Positions 24,252 to 39,200 of a DNA stretch of 64,000 nt are shown piece by piece. The stretch is from positions 45,300,194 through 45,364,193 of the forward strand of contig CP136069.1 of assembly GCA_032622095.1 (NCBI GenBank), read 5' to 3'. Source of the stretch: Siphonodentalium dalli (Eukaryota > Mollusca > Scaphopoda > Gadilida > Siphonodentaliidae). Every line of letters begins with the position of its first letter. The stretch's first letter is position 1. The translations under genes were made by a program, and so were the position numbers. The notes beneath the pieces are model-generated. The model was not told the origin of the DNA, ran no database searches, and was given only the letters and a program-made list of their open reading frames with translations.

Positions 24252-27200
24252 CTGTTAAAATAAGATAGGATAGGATAATATTTTATTTCACAATGCATTA
24301 AACATTAATACATTATAATATAAGTGAATTCGTATAGGTATTGTGTGGAGTGCCGTGGCCTATGATGGACATCTTCCCGGCACTCCTGACTGACAGAATA
24401 CATCAATAATGGCTACATAAAGAATTTAAATATTTCACTATAATTTTCAGATTAGATTAATATTTAAATTGGATTTAGATATAGATATGGATTCCAGCGA
24501 ATAAACAAATATGTTTTAGTTGTGTTGATAGAAATGGATATGAATGAATATGCAATGGTCAATTTTCTCAATAACAAGATCAGATCAACCAGTGCTTGTG
24601 ATAATGCCATACATTAATATTAGTAAACTATATGACGTGTACTAGCAGCGATTGGGGGAATTGGAACCCCTATAGGCATTGTTCTGTGTGTCATAAGGCC
24701 AAGTTAGAAACAGTCTACACATGAGGGCATGATGTTCGCAGCATAATGAAAACCACACTGGACATGCTCTTTGAAAGTATAAACTATGTTTATAGCGGAA
24801 GGCTATGTAAGAAGGACAACTCTAAAATTTTGAAGCACATGGTCACCCAAATGTTTTCATTTTTATTTTATTTTTATTGACAATTTCATCTCGCACTAAT
24901 TTTATTTCACACAGAAGGCAATTTCATCATGATTTGTTTGGATGGGGACACATTTAACAAACGAATAAAATATCGATCCACATGGTTACTCAAATGTTTT
25001 CGTTTTTTATATTTTTTTATTGATGACTGGATGTCGCACTAAATTTTATTTCACGCAAACGAGACAAAATATCAAAGCACATTTCTACAGACAGCAATGT
25101 TATTGCCTCAAGTTAAATGACCAAATGGCAAATGCCCACTGCCATTGTACATACATATGGCAAACTAAATAGTTGTAATTAGTAATCGGATTAAACGACA
25201 TTGGCTATGCACCTATAGCAGTAATTTCATTTGGCCCTTTGTTTCCTTTCAGCTGAAACGCACATTACAGCTGTGACCAGAAGTAAAATTGCCGACCATC
25301 AGCCAATGCAGAAGATAATCAGCGATAAAAAAAACTTGTAATGTTCTAAAAATAGCCATGTTTTTTTGTTCCAGTTCATAGAAAATAAATTGAGAAAAAA
25401 TCATTTCCTTGTGACAAAACCTGATCAATGCGGCATAAACCCTGGATCAAGCAATCCAAATGGCCAAAGTGTCAGAAGTCTCTCAAAGAAGATCTCCAAT
25501 TATTGTTATGGTAAATTCAATGGAAAAGTATTGAAAGATAAATCTATTCAACCCTTTGAGTGCCAGGTCGATTTTTGTATCAACCCATATACCCTGTGCC
25601 AATGCATTCTCTTATATATGCGAGTCGACCATAGGTCGCCTCACATATATAAGAGAATGCATTGGCCTAACAATTTTTTTAATTTTTTTTTTTTACAATT
25701 TTTTTTTTACAATTTTGATTTTTACAATTTTTTACAATTTTAATAATTTATTCTTATATTCTTTAACAGACTTATTTTGTAGGTTTAGGGCCGATGAGAT
25801 CGGCCCCTGGCACTCAAAGGGTTAAATTTCAGTTTAACCTTTACTATACTGAATGGATTCTCCCATTCAGCTATAACAGTATACATTGGAATGGTCTCTT
25901 CTTCATTTGGAGGTGTGTTCAGCTGGGTGTTCAGAAAAAAAGAGCAGACGACAGACAGACAATAATTTCAATTAATTAGTGGGAAATGTTCAGATATTAA
26001 CTTCAACTATCGGTCGTTTGTTGAACTTATTAACTGAACATTTCCTTAGGAAACTATTCGCCAATGAGTATATAGTATAGAAAGGGTTAAATATTTCTTC
26101 TCAAAGCTACAGCGTCTCTTAAAAAATATCATCTCACCTCCATGCTTTACAAGTTCTCCATATGTTCCCTTCGACATGATGAATTCACCTGGAAAATAAA
26201 ATAGCCATTGAAGATGTAATCAGGGTTCCAGACTGTAATGTTGGGGAGGTTTAGATTGTAAAAACGGTAGCTTTAGACTTTGGTCACAACTAGCTGACTC
26301 ATATGATAGATAGACGATCCCGTTTTGTAGAAACTGGTTTAGATCATAACAAAATTTCAAACATACAGCAATCGCGCAAATAATGTGTCTGTCATTTGCA
26401 GAATGAGGTCCACAGAGGGTGAATTTAGTGACTATCCCACATGGCGGGCTAGTGTCACCAAATTCGCCCTCCGGGAACCTCATTCTGCTTAGGCCTCAGC
26501 TGCTATGGGAGACCTAGGATCAGATTGATGTTCCCCAGTTGAAGTTGGTGATGCTCACCCATTAGTAACCTCGATTATGCATTTTATCTTCTGCAAATTA
26601 GGGGATATAGAAACTTCCCAGAAGGGAAAAATTCACTAAAAACAATGTTGATTTGAGACTATAGATATTTATCAGAAGATGAGGCCTAAGCAGTATGAGG
26701 TCCCCAGAAGGTGAATGCTGTGTGGGATAGCATCACTAATTTCACCCTCTGTGGGACCTAATTTTGCAAATGACAGACACAATATTTGCAGGCTTGGAAA
26801 CTGACCGTTATTTCTGAGTGGCTTTTATTTCAAACCAGCCGTTAGGTCTGGTTATTGCATGCTTTTTCATGAAGAATACTATTCATAGGTTTGCCTTCAC
26901 AATATGATTGCAGTTAACTGAATTATTCTGGTAAACTGATAACCCTTCCATGACTGGAGCTTCCTCAAATTTTGCGAAAACCCTGTACCAATGCATTCTC
27001 TTATATATGCGAGTCTCCTGTAGGGAACCTCGGATATATAACAGACTACATTGTCCTTACAATATTTACCTTGACACTGTAAGCCAGTGCATTGTCTTAT
27101 ATATGCGAGAGGCTCCCTATGGGAGACTCAAATATATAAGAGAATGCACTGGCACGTGATCTTTAATGCTGCACCAGCGGAGCTCCTGTCATGAAAGGGC

Positions 27201-30200
27201 TAATACTTCAAACTTCAAAATGATTTTCTTCATATTCCATATATTGTGCAACTAAATTCAGCTGTGTTTCACACATTTTTACAGTTTTCATTGGTATATA
27301 GGGACCTGTTTTCTGTCTCCAGTATGATGCACCATCTTTGATTGGTCGCCTAATGTGTTACATACATCCCATGTTCACATCTTGAACCGCCAACGTAAAG
27401 GAAACAGAGACAACCATTTTATCGTCTCTAAGCAGTCTGCATCTATGTTGAACACCATTATGGAGAGAACGATAAGAGATTTTAACATTTTGTGCTGATT
27501 GTTCTTCTGGTTCAAATGGCAAAATTTTCATAAATAACAAGGACTGTTGGCAGAACATATATTATGGATGTTTGACAGTAATGTTGTGTGACTCAGTTGA
27601 ACATAAACTCTGATTCATCAATGTCACACCTAATTAACATCAATCCATCACAATAACTATTTTAAATATATAAAGTTGAAATTATAATTATTAATTTTGC
27701 TGATAAAAAACATTTTACTACCTAGATCATGTCAATAATCTCTGATATGGCTACACACATAGAGATCATCTTCCGCCAGTTAAAAACCTGAAAACTTTTT
27801 AATGTTCTGATGAGGAACTTTATAACATATAAATTAGATAATAATACATAAAAATAATTCAGGTAATATATTTCTCAGTTAGTACCTGTTCCTCAGTAAT
27901 GTATTTCACATTAGGTGATGGTCCCAGCTCGAGATTGCATGATTTAGGCAACTGAGCAAATATCACTTGGCGTCACTTACAATCATAAAAATTTCCCTGG
28001 GTAATCAAATAATATTTATCGCAAAATCAGCCCACAAATGTCACCTAAATCATGTAATTTCAAGCTGGGACCTTCATATAAGACAAAATAGATTATAAAG
28101 GAACATGTATTGGCTACCCGTGTTATATATTTTCGTTGTTAAATAGTTTCCCGTCAAGACTTCAAAAAGATTCAAGGTTTTGAACTGGTGGAAAATTATA
28201 TCTAAACGTGTAGCCAGAGTAGAGACTCATGGTATGATCTAATTTATTACTAACCAGACGAGTATACAACTTTATCCCTGGCTAACCTCCACACAATGGG
28301 GTCATGGGTGGCCGCCAGGTCCGCAGCACAATTCCTGTCAAGAAATTCTGTATAAACTGGTATTCTTTGAAACATATTTTCTACCTGTAGAAAGATAAAG
28401 ATTACATGTCACTCACTCATAAGTGAATCATATTAGCGTCATATTATTTTTCTGATTTCCAGACAAAACAAGAGCATTGCTAGGGCATGGCAAAATATGC
28501 CTGTGGTAATTCCAACAAAAAATTGGTGTAATTTTCAGTTTCATTCAGTTCCGACTTATTTAAGTTATCATCGGAAATAAAAATTGAGTGCAAATTCCAA
28601 CAAAAAGGGCCATATAACCACTGATATAACATAATAATAAGCATATAACAAGTTATCATCGGAAATGAAAATTGAGTGCAAATTCCAACAAAAAGGGCCA
28701 TATAACCATGATATAACATAATAATGAGCGTATAACAATTGAGCCAAGCCCATACCTCCACCTCGATTGGAGTATGCTCACTTGAAAAGTGAGGGAGTGA
28801 AGCAGACACACAATATATATGCCTTTAAATAATATTTAGCAAAGAGTAGACATAAATGTTTGATAATTCATTAGTCGCACGAAGCAAATTCTAATGCTTG
28901 GTATGGTTCAGGCCATAAAAATACCTAGATTATCACCACCTCCACTCCCTATTAGATTTTTTTTAACCCTTTCATGATGGGAGCTGCGCTGACACAGCAT
29001 TAAAGATCCTCTGCCAGTGCATTCTCTTATATATGCGAGTCTCCCATAGGGAACCTGGCCTATACAAGAGAATGCAGTGGCTTACAAGGTCAAGGTAAGT
29101 ATTGTTAGGCCAATGCATTTACTTATATATGCAAGGCTCCCTGTGAGAGACTCGCATATATAAGAGAATGCATTGGCACAGGGTATTCGCAAAATTTCAG
29201 GAAGCTCCAGTCATGGAAGTGTTAATACTTGTGATGCCCCTACACCCATAGTCAAATATAGTTTTGTCCTAGTTTAAATGAACACTTTTCAAATTACCAC
29301 ACAAATTCCAAATAGAGATTGGGAATATAACAATATTATCATTTTGTACAAATTGCTCTCACCTGTGTAACTTGTGCAGTATGTAATGTTCTTCATGTTA
29401 GGCATGTAGAGAACCATAAGACAATAGAAATATACTTTGTATGGTTTATTTACAGCTATTATGCTTAACTGACATGTGTAAATATTAGTTCAATGTTTGC
29501 ATGTATATAAGGAGCAATTTTCCACACAAAAGTTATGATAACCTGAGTATTTATTTTTATTGAGTGCAAATACCAACAAAAAGGGCCATAATTCTGTTGA
29601 AAATTGGCAGGTGGAACCCGAATTCGAACTTAACCAGTATTTTGTGCTAGTAAAGCCACATACAAAATTGCATTCCATTCAGTAGAGACTATCTCAAGTT
29701 ATCATCCAGAAACCAAAAGCGAACGAATGGACAGACTACCACCCTCCAGGGACCTCAATCTGCAAATGTCCAGCACCATATTTTCAAGCCGATGTTCAAG
29801 TTTCATACCTCCTCTGCACTTTCTCTACAGGAATGTGCCATAGATATGGTAAAATTCATAAAGGTTTCATAATCCAAGGGGAAGAACTCCAGCGATGATC
29901 GAATGAGAGTACCAAGTCCTTCTTCAAACCCCTGAAAAGAAAAAAACAGATGTTACGATCATTTGTAGATAGCTCCTTTTTCAGTTAAATATGAGGCCAA
30001 TCTTAGAAAGAAGGTAGCTATCTCACAAATAAGTATTGAATGAATCTCTATCAGTATCATGTTAAATGAAACTAACCAATATGTCACACAGAAATCAATG
30101 TCAACTGTATCATTGTGAAAATAATATGTAAGGTATATGTTTGGGCATTACATGCCTTCTTACTTAAAGATAAATAACCAATAAAACTATCTCTCTCCCA

Positions 30201-33200
30201 TGGAAATGAATGAAACCTAAAATTTAGTAGAATATTAACCATAAGTGGGTGTCAGTGTTGAAACGACTAGGGTATTTTCGTAGTCGACTAATCAACAGTC
30301 AAAATTCCCATGGAAACATTACATTTTACTATGTGGCTATCGAGTACTAAATACACAAGAAGTTTGCCAATTTATAATATATTTTGATATACCCAACATT
30401 GTCAACAATGTAGTAAGTATCTACCTTTAAGTAGATCATCAAATTATATTTTATATAATTGAATCACTGCGAGATAACTGCTGTTAATGAGTTCCCATTT
30501 TTCACGGGTGTTACATTGAGACTCGGAAGTGGTGCTCTCAGAAACCAGTGCTACTAAATTTATATCCATCTAATTAATACTGGGTGTCTTGGCTTGCGTT
30601 TGATTGTTTTTTTTTTATTGCTCATTAGTGTTGTATTCAAGCCTTGAAATAGGGTGTCTGTCATTTGCAGAATGAGGTCCCCAGAGGGTGAATTTAGTGA
30701 TGCTACCCCGCATAGGGGGCTAGCATCACCAAATTCACCCTTTGGGGACCTCATTCTGCAAATGACAGGCACACTATTTCAAGGCTTGCGTGGCAGCTGA
30801 AACTGTTATCTTTGATCAGCCATCGCGCAACAATGTTTATTTATTAGCAACATTGTCGATTGTTTGTGTAAGTAATTCTACTAAATAGTGCTGTAATTTG
30901 TTTTAACTTATAACACTGTCTTTGTCGTTGTTGGTACATGTGTATATTGTATTGTACTATTGTTCTGTTAAAATATAGTGCGTGTTCTGCATTCTCAATT
31001 TAATGCAACTAATAAACTTGGGATTCTGGAGTCGACTTTTGGTGAACAATTCATTGACACCGACTAATCGACAAATCCTTTTAACACTAGTGAGTGTAAA
31101 AAATGCACCATTGATGTTGCATAACCATATATGTTTTAACATGGGTTTTGGGAGCATTGTATTATATGTGCAGGTGAATTTCATTGAAAGGAAATTATTT
31201 CCCCATGGTTCGCACTGCCACTTTCCAAATTTGAAAAATGCAAAAATAATTAACTTTTGGCAAAAAATACTTTCATTTGTCAAAATATTTGGCAAGAGAG
31301 TTCTTGATTCCAAATAGTCCAGGTATTAGTTTCCAAAAGTAGTTAATCTGATTGCATATGTCACAATCAAAGGAATAGTGTCTAATGGCAATGTTTATAC
31401 CCGTTTCTTTAAAGGTGTCTGTAAGTTAATGTATCATGATGATTGGTTTATTATTTCACAGGGGAGGAAGGAGCAAGAATCTTCTAAAAAATTAGCTACA
31501 GTGATGGATCTGTTGTCTATTTATGTCAACTTGACATGCACAGCATGTAGATCTATTGCAATTATAAATCAATAGAATAGCCATTTTAATGCATAAGTAT
31601 AAACTTTCCGTAAACCCCTTAACCCTTTACCCAACAGAACGGCCCTGTGCCAATGCATTCTCTTATATATGCGAGTCGACCATAGGTCGCCTCGCATATA
31701 TAAGAGAATGCATTGGTTTAACACATTAAAAATTATAAAATTGTTAAAGAATGTAAGAAAAAATGGTAAAAAAAGATTTTTTTTAGGCCAATGCATTCTC
31801 TTATATATGCGAGGCGACCTATGGTCGGCTCGCATATATAAGAGAATGCATTGGCACAGGGCATTACTGTAACCATCACAATGTGGTCAATGAGCCGGTT
31901 CCAATGATATTTTATGGTGTTGAAGCTTTATTTGGCCAGTTTTGGCCGGTTTGTTGGGTAAAGGGTTAATTTCGGCCCAATATCATTTGACAATTTCCAA
32001 AAGAATTTGGCAAAGTAAAATGTTGATCAGCGTGAACCATGTATTTCACCAAATACTCCCACTGACTTTTTCCCAAACATCCTGCGCTAACGACTCTTGG
32101 TTCAACACTTTTGCTGCAATTTCAAATAACATCTGAAATAGAAAAACAATTTAGCTAGAAGTGTTATATACACTCGGCTTTCATGAATAATATATTAACA
32201 AGAATAAGTTTCTGATCAAATATGAAATGTTCAGGTTCAAGCATCTGTAACTAATGATATCTAGTAACTAAGGATATCTAGTAACTAAGGATTATATGAA
32301 CCCATAGTACGGCAGAAATTAAATTAATTTTCTTGACTGAAGATAAAAAAAAAACAGGTATTTCATGAAAATAAAACAAGTCAACCACTTCAAAAATCTA
32401 AATAACCAACAGAAATTTCTTTGGCTCATGTCAACTGAACACCTGCTGAAACTTAACTATTTTATGACAGAAGTTAGGGCTGGTGCAGCATTAAAGATCC
32501 TGTTCCAGTGTATTAGCTTATATATGCAAGTCTCCCATAGAGTGCCTCGCATATTTAAGAGAAAGCAATGACTTACAAGGTCAAGATAAATATTGTTAGG
32601 CCAATGTATTCTCTTAACCCTTTACCCAACAGAAGGGCCCTGTGCCAATGCATTCTCTTATATATGCGAGTCGACCATAGGTCGCCTCGCATATATAAGA
32701 GAATGCATTGGCTTAACACATTAAAAATTATAAAAGAATGTAAGAAAAAATGGTAAAAAGTGTTAAAAAAAGATTTTTTTTAGGCCAATGCATTCTCTTA
32801 TATATGCGAGGCGACCTATGGTCGACTCGCATATATAAGAGAATGCATTGGCACAGGGCATAACTGTAACTATCACAATGTGATCAAGGAGCCGGTTCCA
32901 ATGATATCCATATTTGTATGGTTCTATTGAGACAGACCGAAGATATTTTAGGCTGTTGAAGCTTTATTTGGCCGGTTTTGGCCGGTTTGTTGGGTAAAGG
33001 GTTAAATATGTGGGGCTCCCTATGGGAAGCTCCAACTGGTCATGGAAGGGTTAATAATTATTTCTGGTAAAACTGGATAAGATGAGCTAAATTTATTCAA
33101 GAGTTGAACAAGAAAGTGCTAAATTTGTATCACTAACCTCAGTGTTTCCAAGTGTTTCTTCCTCAAACACCAGTAAAACAGAATGAAGAAGTATATACAC

Positions 33201-36200
33201 AACATACTGCGATGTGGTAGAAATCACCTGTAACATAGAGCAAAAAATTTTATGCAATAGTTCTTCTAACACGAAGACTTTATGGAACATCTCAGAATAT
33301 GCTTCACATCAGTCAATCAGAAGATATGAAACCAAGCACATATCCAAAAAGTATGAAACCAAGCACATATCCAAAAAGTATGAAACCAAGCACATATCCA
33401 AAAAGTATGAAACCAAGCACATATCCAAAAAGTATGAAACCAAGCACATATCCAAAAAGTATGAAACCAAGCACATATCCAAAAAGTATGAAACCAAGCA
33501 CATATCCAAAAAGTATGAAACCAAGCACATATCCAAAAAGTATGAAACCAAGCACATATCCAAAAAGTATGAAACCAAGCACATATCCAAAAAGTATGAA
33601 ACCAAGCACATATCCAAAAAGTATGAAACCAAGCACATATCCAAAAAGTATGAAACCAAGCACATATCCAAAAAGTATGAAACCAAGCACATATCCAAAA
33701 AGTATGAAACCAAGCACATATCCAAAAAGTATGAAACCAAGCACATATCCAAAAAGTATGAAACCAAGCACATATCCAAAAAGACAGTCAATGACTGTGG
33801 GGTCGCTCACCAGACTACAAAGACTGATAAGACTGGGACTCTGGAGACTACAACAGTCAGAACTTTTCATAATTACTTTAAAAGAAATAGCTCTAAACAG
33901 GATATGTGGCTAGAGAGATTTCACATATGTAGATTGGTGAAAATCCACCTTGAAATTACCAACTGTATACTACTGATCACCCCCTCCTCCTCCAGCTCAA
34001 CAAGTCCCCTTTGACCGGTATACAGACTCCCAAGTCTTAGGTTGGAATTTCACAACTGACACCTCAAACTTTCTCAATTGTTGGAAATTTCCAATCTCAC
34101 AAGCGCCTTTTTCCAAAACCATTTAGACATGTTTGAAGCCCAATTATCCATGGATCCAAAACACAATACATGTAAGTCAGATTAATCAGTCAGGTGGTTC
34201 CAAGGTAGATGTTTTAATGAATTTGGCATTTCAATGATTTTATTAGACACAAAAGTGTATAGCCCCACCATTTCTTGACAAATTGACCTCATTTTAACAA
34301 ATCTGAATCTCAGTCACTTAAGGATCCTCCTGATTGCTCCATACTATATGTAAGCTAAATAGTCCAACCTCTCTTGAGAAGACATTTTAAGAATTACTAT
34401 AGAGACATATAGTTATGTCCCTGGTCCCACCCTATTTAACCTGGTGACCCCATCTGAATAAATTTAAATCCCAGACACCAAAGAACCCTTCATACATATG
34501 ATAAATATCAGTAAAATAGACCTGATGGTCCTTGTGAAGGAAGCATATTAAGAGGGAAACTATTCTTCGTTTGGCCCCTATTTGACCAAGTGACCCCATT
34601 TAAAAAAAATCTGAATTGCAGTCAAGGAAGAACATTCCATGCTAAATAAGCCAACCAGTTCTTGCAAACATATTTTAAGAATTACTATGTAGTGAAATAG
34701 TCTCTGGCTCTGCCCTTATTTGACTTTGTGATCCCATTTTCACAAAGGTAATTTCATACCAAATATAAGCAAAATAGGCCATTTGATTATTGCATAGAAG
34801 ACACATCATGAATTACTATGTAGAGAAGGAGTAATGTAGCTGGCCTTGCACCTACTTGACCTGGTGACCCTGATAGAACAAATCTGAACCACAATCACCA
34901 AAGGAGCAAGCCTGCAAATAGTGCACCTATTCCTACATTGTATGTGCCTGGCCTCAAGCAACACAATGTATTATACAATCAAGCCTTGAAATAGTGTGAT
35001 AGTGTGTCTGTCATTTGCGGAATGAGGTCCCCCCAGAGGGTGACTTTAGTGACGCTATCCTGCACAGTGGGCTAGCATCACTAAATTCACCCTCTGGGGA
35101 CCTCATTCTGCTAAGGCCCTCAACTGCTATGGCAGACCTAGGATAAGATTGAAGTTCCCCAGTTGAAGTTGATGTTCACCCATTGGACACCTCAATTATG
35201 AATTTTATATTCTGCAAATTAGGGGATATAGAAACTTCCTAGAAGGGAAATGTAACTAACAACTGTGTGGGATAGCATCACTAAATTCACCCTTTGGGGA
35301 CCTCATTCTGCAAATGACAGACCTCCTATTTGCCATGTTGAACAATACATGATAGATTGTACCTCTTATTAATGATTATCTGACCTGCAAATGTCAGACA
35401 CACTAAATTCAGGCAGTTTGTTTAAATTGCTAGCAGTATGTTTATACAAGCTGTCAGTGACATTGTATTCCTTGATTAATGACCTGTGTTTCTCTCTGTC
35501 TATCCACAAAGCGATATCTGCAACTTTAATAGAACAGGTATTAATGTTGGAAGCTGGAAATGATATCCATTGGAAGGGATGTTGGTTGGGTGTAGGCCAC
35601 TGCAGGGTGTGGGTGCATCTGGGCCATGTGGGAGGGGGATGGGTAATGGAATATTTCTGTAATTTCAGAAGATTAAAGATTAAAGTTTCATAAATCTGCA
35701 GATGTTATAATGGTGTCACTTTTTCAAATTTTATAACATGCTTTTTTTTGTTTAGTTATGTCACTGGCTCTGCCCACATTCGACCCAGTGACCTCATTTG
35801 AACAAATCTGAATAACAGTCCCCCAAAGACCCTTTGTACCAAATATGAACCCATTCGGACCAATGAAATTTGAGAAGAAGTTGTTGTAAGAATTACAGAG
35901 TTATGGCCCTGGCTTCGCAACTATTTGACCCAGTGACCTCATTTGAATGAGAGTCACCTAGGGAACATCCACACCAAATATGAACCCATTTGGTCTTACG
36001 GTTCCAGAGGAGAAGATGTTCAAAGAATTGTTGATGGACGGACGGACGGACGGATGGACGGACGGACGACGGACGAGGAGTGATGACTATAGCTCCACCG
36101 GAGACTTCGTCTCAGGTGAGCTAAAAAGCGATTATATCTAAAGGAATTTAATTTAAACTTAAGGATACTTATTAATAAGGATACTTATTTGTACTCTGCA

Positions 36201-39200
36201 ATTGAAATTTAATGATGTCCTGTCAATACACAATACCAATGTCAGACATCTAATTAGTTATTGCTCAAGTTGCCTCATTAATTCATCATTTAGATTGTCA
36301 AGTGGCAAGCGATCACGCAATCACACGCTGATACATGTCATCTGTTGCTAGCTTAATTTTTTTGCAAATGTTAGGACGAGTGGGTTGATTGGTTGTCAAG
36401 CTACAGTGGAGAGTAATTAAGAAATTTAGGTTATTGAGAAATAAACTTAATGGCTAATTGTGTGACATTCAATGGTTTTATAGTATTCTGTGAATTGACA
36501 GCCTGCAATTTAATTATATAGTTTAATATTTTCACTGCTAAATGAATTTATGACATCATGTGCTGAGCTATTGACATTATTGCCATTTTCCAGTGGAAAA
36601 AATATAATGGGAATATCACAGTTCCAGTTATGAATAATGGCATACTACTAGTGTGCTGAAGTATGTCCGTAAGTAAATGCATAGTTATGGACGTCATAGC
36701 AATGATGAGGTTAAAATGGACTGGAAGAATTGATTCCTCCAGGGACAGGCCTGGAGAACAACTTGGGAGACATCTTCTCCCTAAAATGTACCACTTCTCC
36801 ATATTTTTGTCCCAGGGAGAAGTGACTTCTCTCTCATATAGCAGTATGCCCCAACAGCATAATAAAAGTATATTTACTGTTTATAATGGTGTCCTTTCTC
36901 ACTACAATGATTATATAAATGGGCTCTCGTGTTGCATAATATTTATTGGATAATAGGTGGGTGATATTGGGGTGCAAATTGAACTTCAGCCAATGCTCCT
37001 TCTCCCTGATAACAGTCCACGTCTCCTAATAACCAAACAGGGAGAAGTAAATTCTCCCAATTCTCCCAATTAGAAAGCCAAAACTGGTCCCTGATCTATT
37101 CAGTAAACAAACAGTTAAAAAAAAGCAGACTCCAAAAAACTTACTGATTTCCCATTAAATGGTTCTGAATCCAGCAGATTGAACAGAAAATCGAATGATC
37201 TGAGTTGTAGCGAGACATTGCCCATTTTCTTTATGACGTTAAAGTTGGCTTCCGATTCGGACAGATAAAGCGATCTGATGACAGTCCAAGCCAGAACCAG
37301 TGGACCGTGACATACGTCTGTTGTTCCCAGCTCCTCAAATAGCTTACTCAGCTGTATAAATTCAGTTTTGTCTTTATAAAGGGCTAGTTCTGAAAAACTT
37401 GAAAAAAAAGGATTTGCATGAACACAGGTGCTCAACTTTTCTGGAAAAAAGAACATCATAGCCACATATAAATTTCAGAAATATTGTTCTGACGTTAACA
37501 TTTCAATTATTAAGGTGATGAAAAGTTCCTGTAAGCACAATAGGGACACATTTTTTTGCACAAGCATTTTTTTTAAAATACGAAATTCATATCAAGTCAA
37601 TGTGTATAAAAAGTAGGTATTTCTATTCTTTAACTAAATCTCATAACAACAATGGTAATCTTTAACATAAGGCCATACAAAAAAAAATAATATGTTTCTC
37701 AAGTATCGCCGCGTCTGCAAAATACCCCCCGCTGGCTACTTTTTATAGCTTACAACAAATAAAAATATAAAAACATGCCGCCGCACAAAATCTTGGCGAT
37801 GTCGATACCAGCAAACAACACAATAAGCTCAAGTCGTCTCCACCAGCAATGCAAGGGCAGTAATTCTAAAATGAAAGCATTCCTTGTTGCTCCGAATTGC
37901 CAATCGAGTTCACCCGTAACGAGCCAGCGAACACGCGGTAAACAAATAACCAGCATGGCGATGATAAGTATGTGTCAGAAGGGGACTTAAATTTGTTTGT
38001 CCCTGGACAATTACGGAAGTTAATTCGTCTGACAACATTTCCCGACGTGCCAATGGGTTCATAGAGAACCACTGTGAAACTATTGCTAATTGTGATGCGT
38101 ATATTAGTGGGATTTCTGTTGGAAAGTCGCAGGATTCACACGACCTTTAGTTCGTTTGCCAGAATCTAAATTTGGTCCAGGTTGCAGATATATTCGGCCG
38201 CTATTTGCGGATTGCATTGGAAGATGCCACACCAGTGTCTGTAGAAAACGGTGGGAAAAACGCATTTTCTGTTCTCATGGACTCAAACAATAAAACTGTT
38301 TTACCCAATTTCAAAACAAAACAACAACAGCAAGGACGAAATGATACAAAAATTCATCAATTTCCTTGAAGATAAACACCTTGGATTTTCCCTTTCCCCC
38401 AGTGTTTCCCCGTTGACAATATAGGCCAGGGCTCAAAATACATTTCATTTTGCAAGAATCAAATGCCGAATCAAGTTAGTCATAGAGCACTGAAAATGGA
38501 AAAGTTTCACGAGAATCGATTAGGTGATTCTCGTCGAATGTTAAGGCATGTAAGCAGGAATTTTGTACAGCTTGTGTGCAACATGCTTTACTAGCCTTTA
38601 GTATGTGGACCCTCGTGTTAATAAACTAACTGAGAGATGTTGTCACATTCCGGATGGACTTCAATTTTTTCTTGGATACAATGATCCCAGAAAAAGTAAA
38701 CACAAACTGCCAGTGCTTGAACTCTCAAAAATGTTAGAATATTCTGGACAACTTGTTGCTGTAATGGAACAACCATTCATACAAAAACCAAAATTGGCGA
38801 GGCGTAAAGGATCTCTCTGGAGTTTTTTCTCGATTTTCTTGCCGATCTCCTGAATAAGCTTGTGAATAAGGTAGACTGGATTTGTTTTAAACCAAAATAT
38901 TCTTGTTATTGTTAAACACCTGTTATTTCTGCAATAAATTTTCATGCTATAAATGAGATATCTTCTTATTTTAATACAGCATCCATAGGGTACATAACAA
39001 CATATGAAAACAGATCATGATCATGAACAAACAAGGTAAATATACATTACACACCATGTTACGAACAGCCAAACCTTGTCTTAAGTCAATCTTTAATCAT
39101 AAAAGCATGCCTGCCCATCATTTTTATACATAAAAATTCGGCATAATAAACCTGCCTGCCGGTAAAATTCAGCCCAAAAAAATAAAAATAAAAATCTGCC

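Noticed and set aside
27358-27558. Minus-strand 66-codon ORF as a NUP188 exon
   Set aside because: No acceptor or donor in the needed phase and no similarity. Exons n and o already join directly with conserved spacing.
28286-28290. Earlier donor GTTAGCC for NUP188 exon n
   Set aside because: Joining from it to exon o gives an immediate TGA, and the KVVYSSG segment that matches vertebrate NUP188 would be lost.
31619-33005. Hairpins as transcription terminators or tRNA-like genes
   Set aside because: They lie inside TTAA-flanked repeats with TIRs, have no anticodon-loop layout, and recur many times with the same flanks.
33325-33783. CRISPR-like regular repeat
   Set aside because: There are no spacers between units, and the DNA is eukaryotic with introns.
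33214-34014. 266-codon plus-strand ORF and three overlapping long ORFs (two minus, one plus)
   Set aside because: They are all produced by the perfect 27-bp repeat, whose length is a multiple of three. Flanking parts show no protein character.
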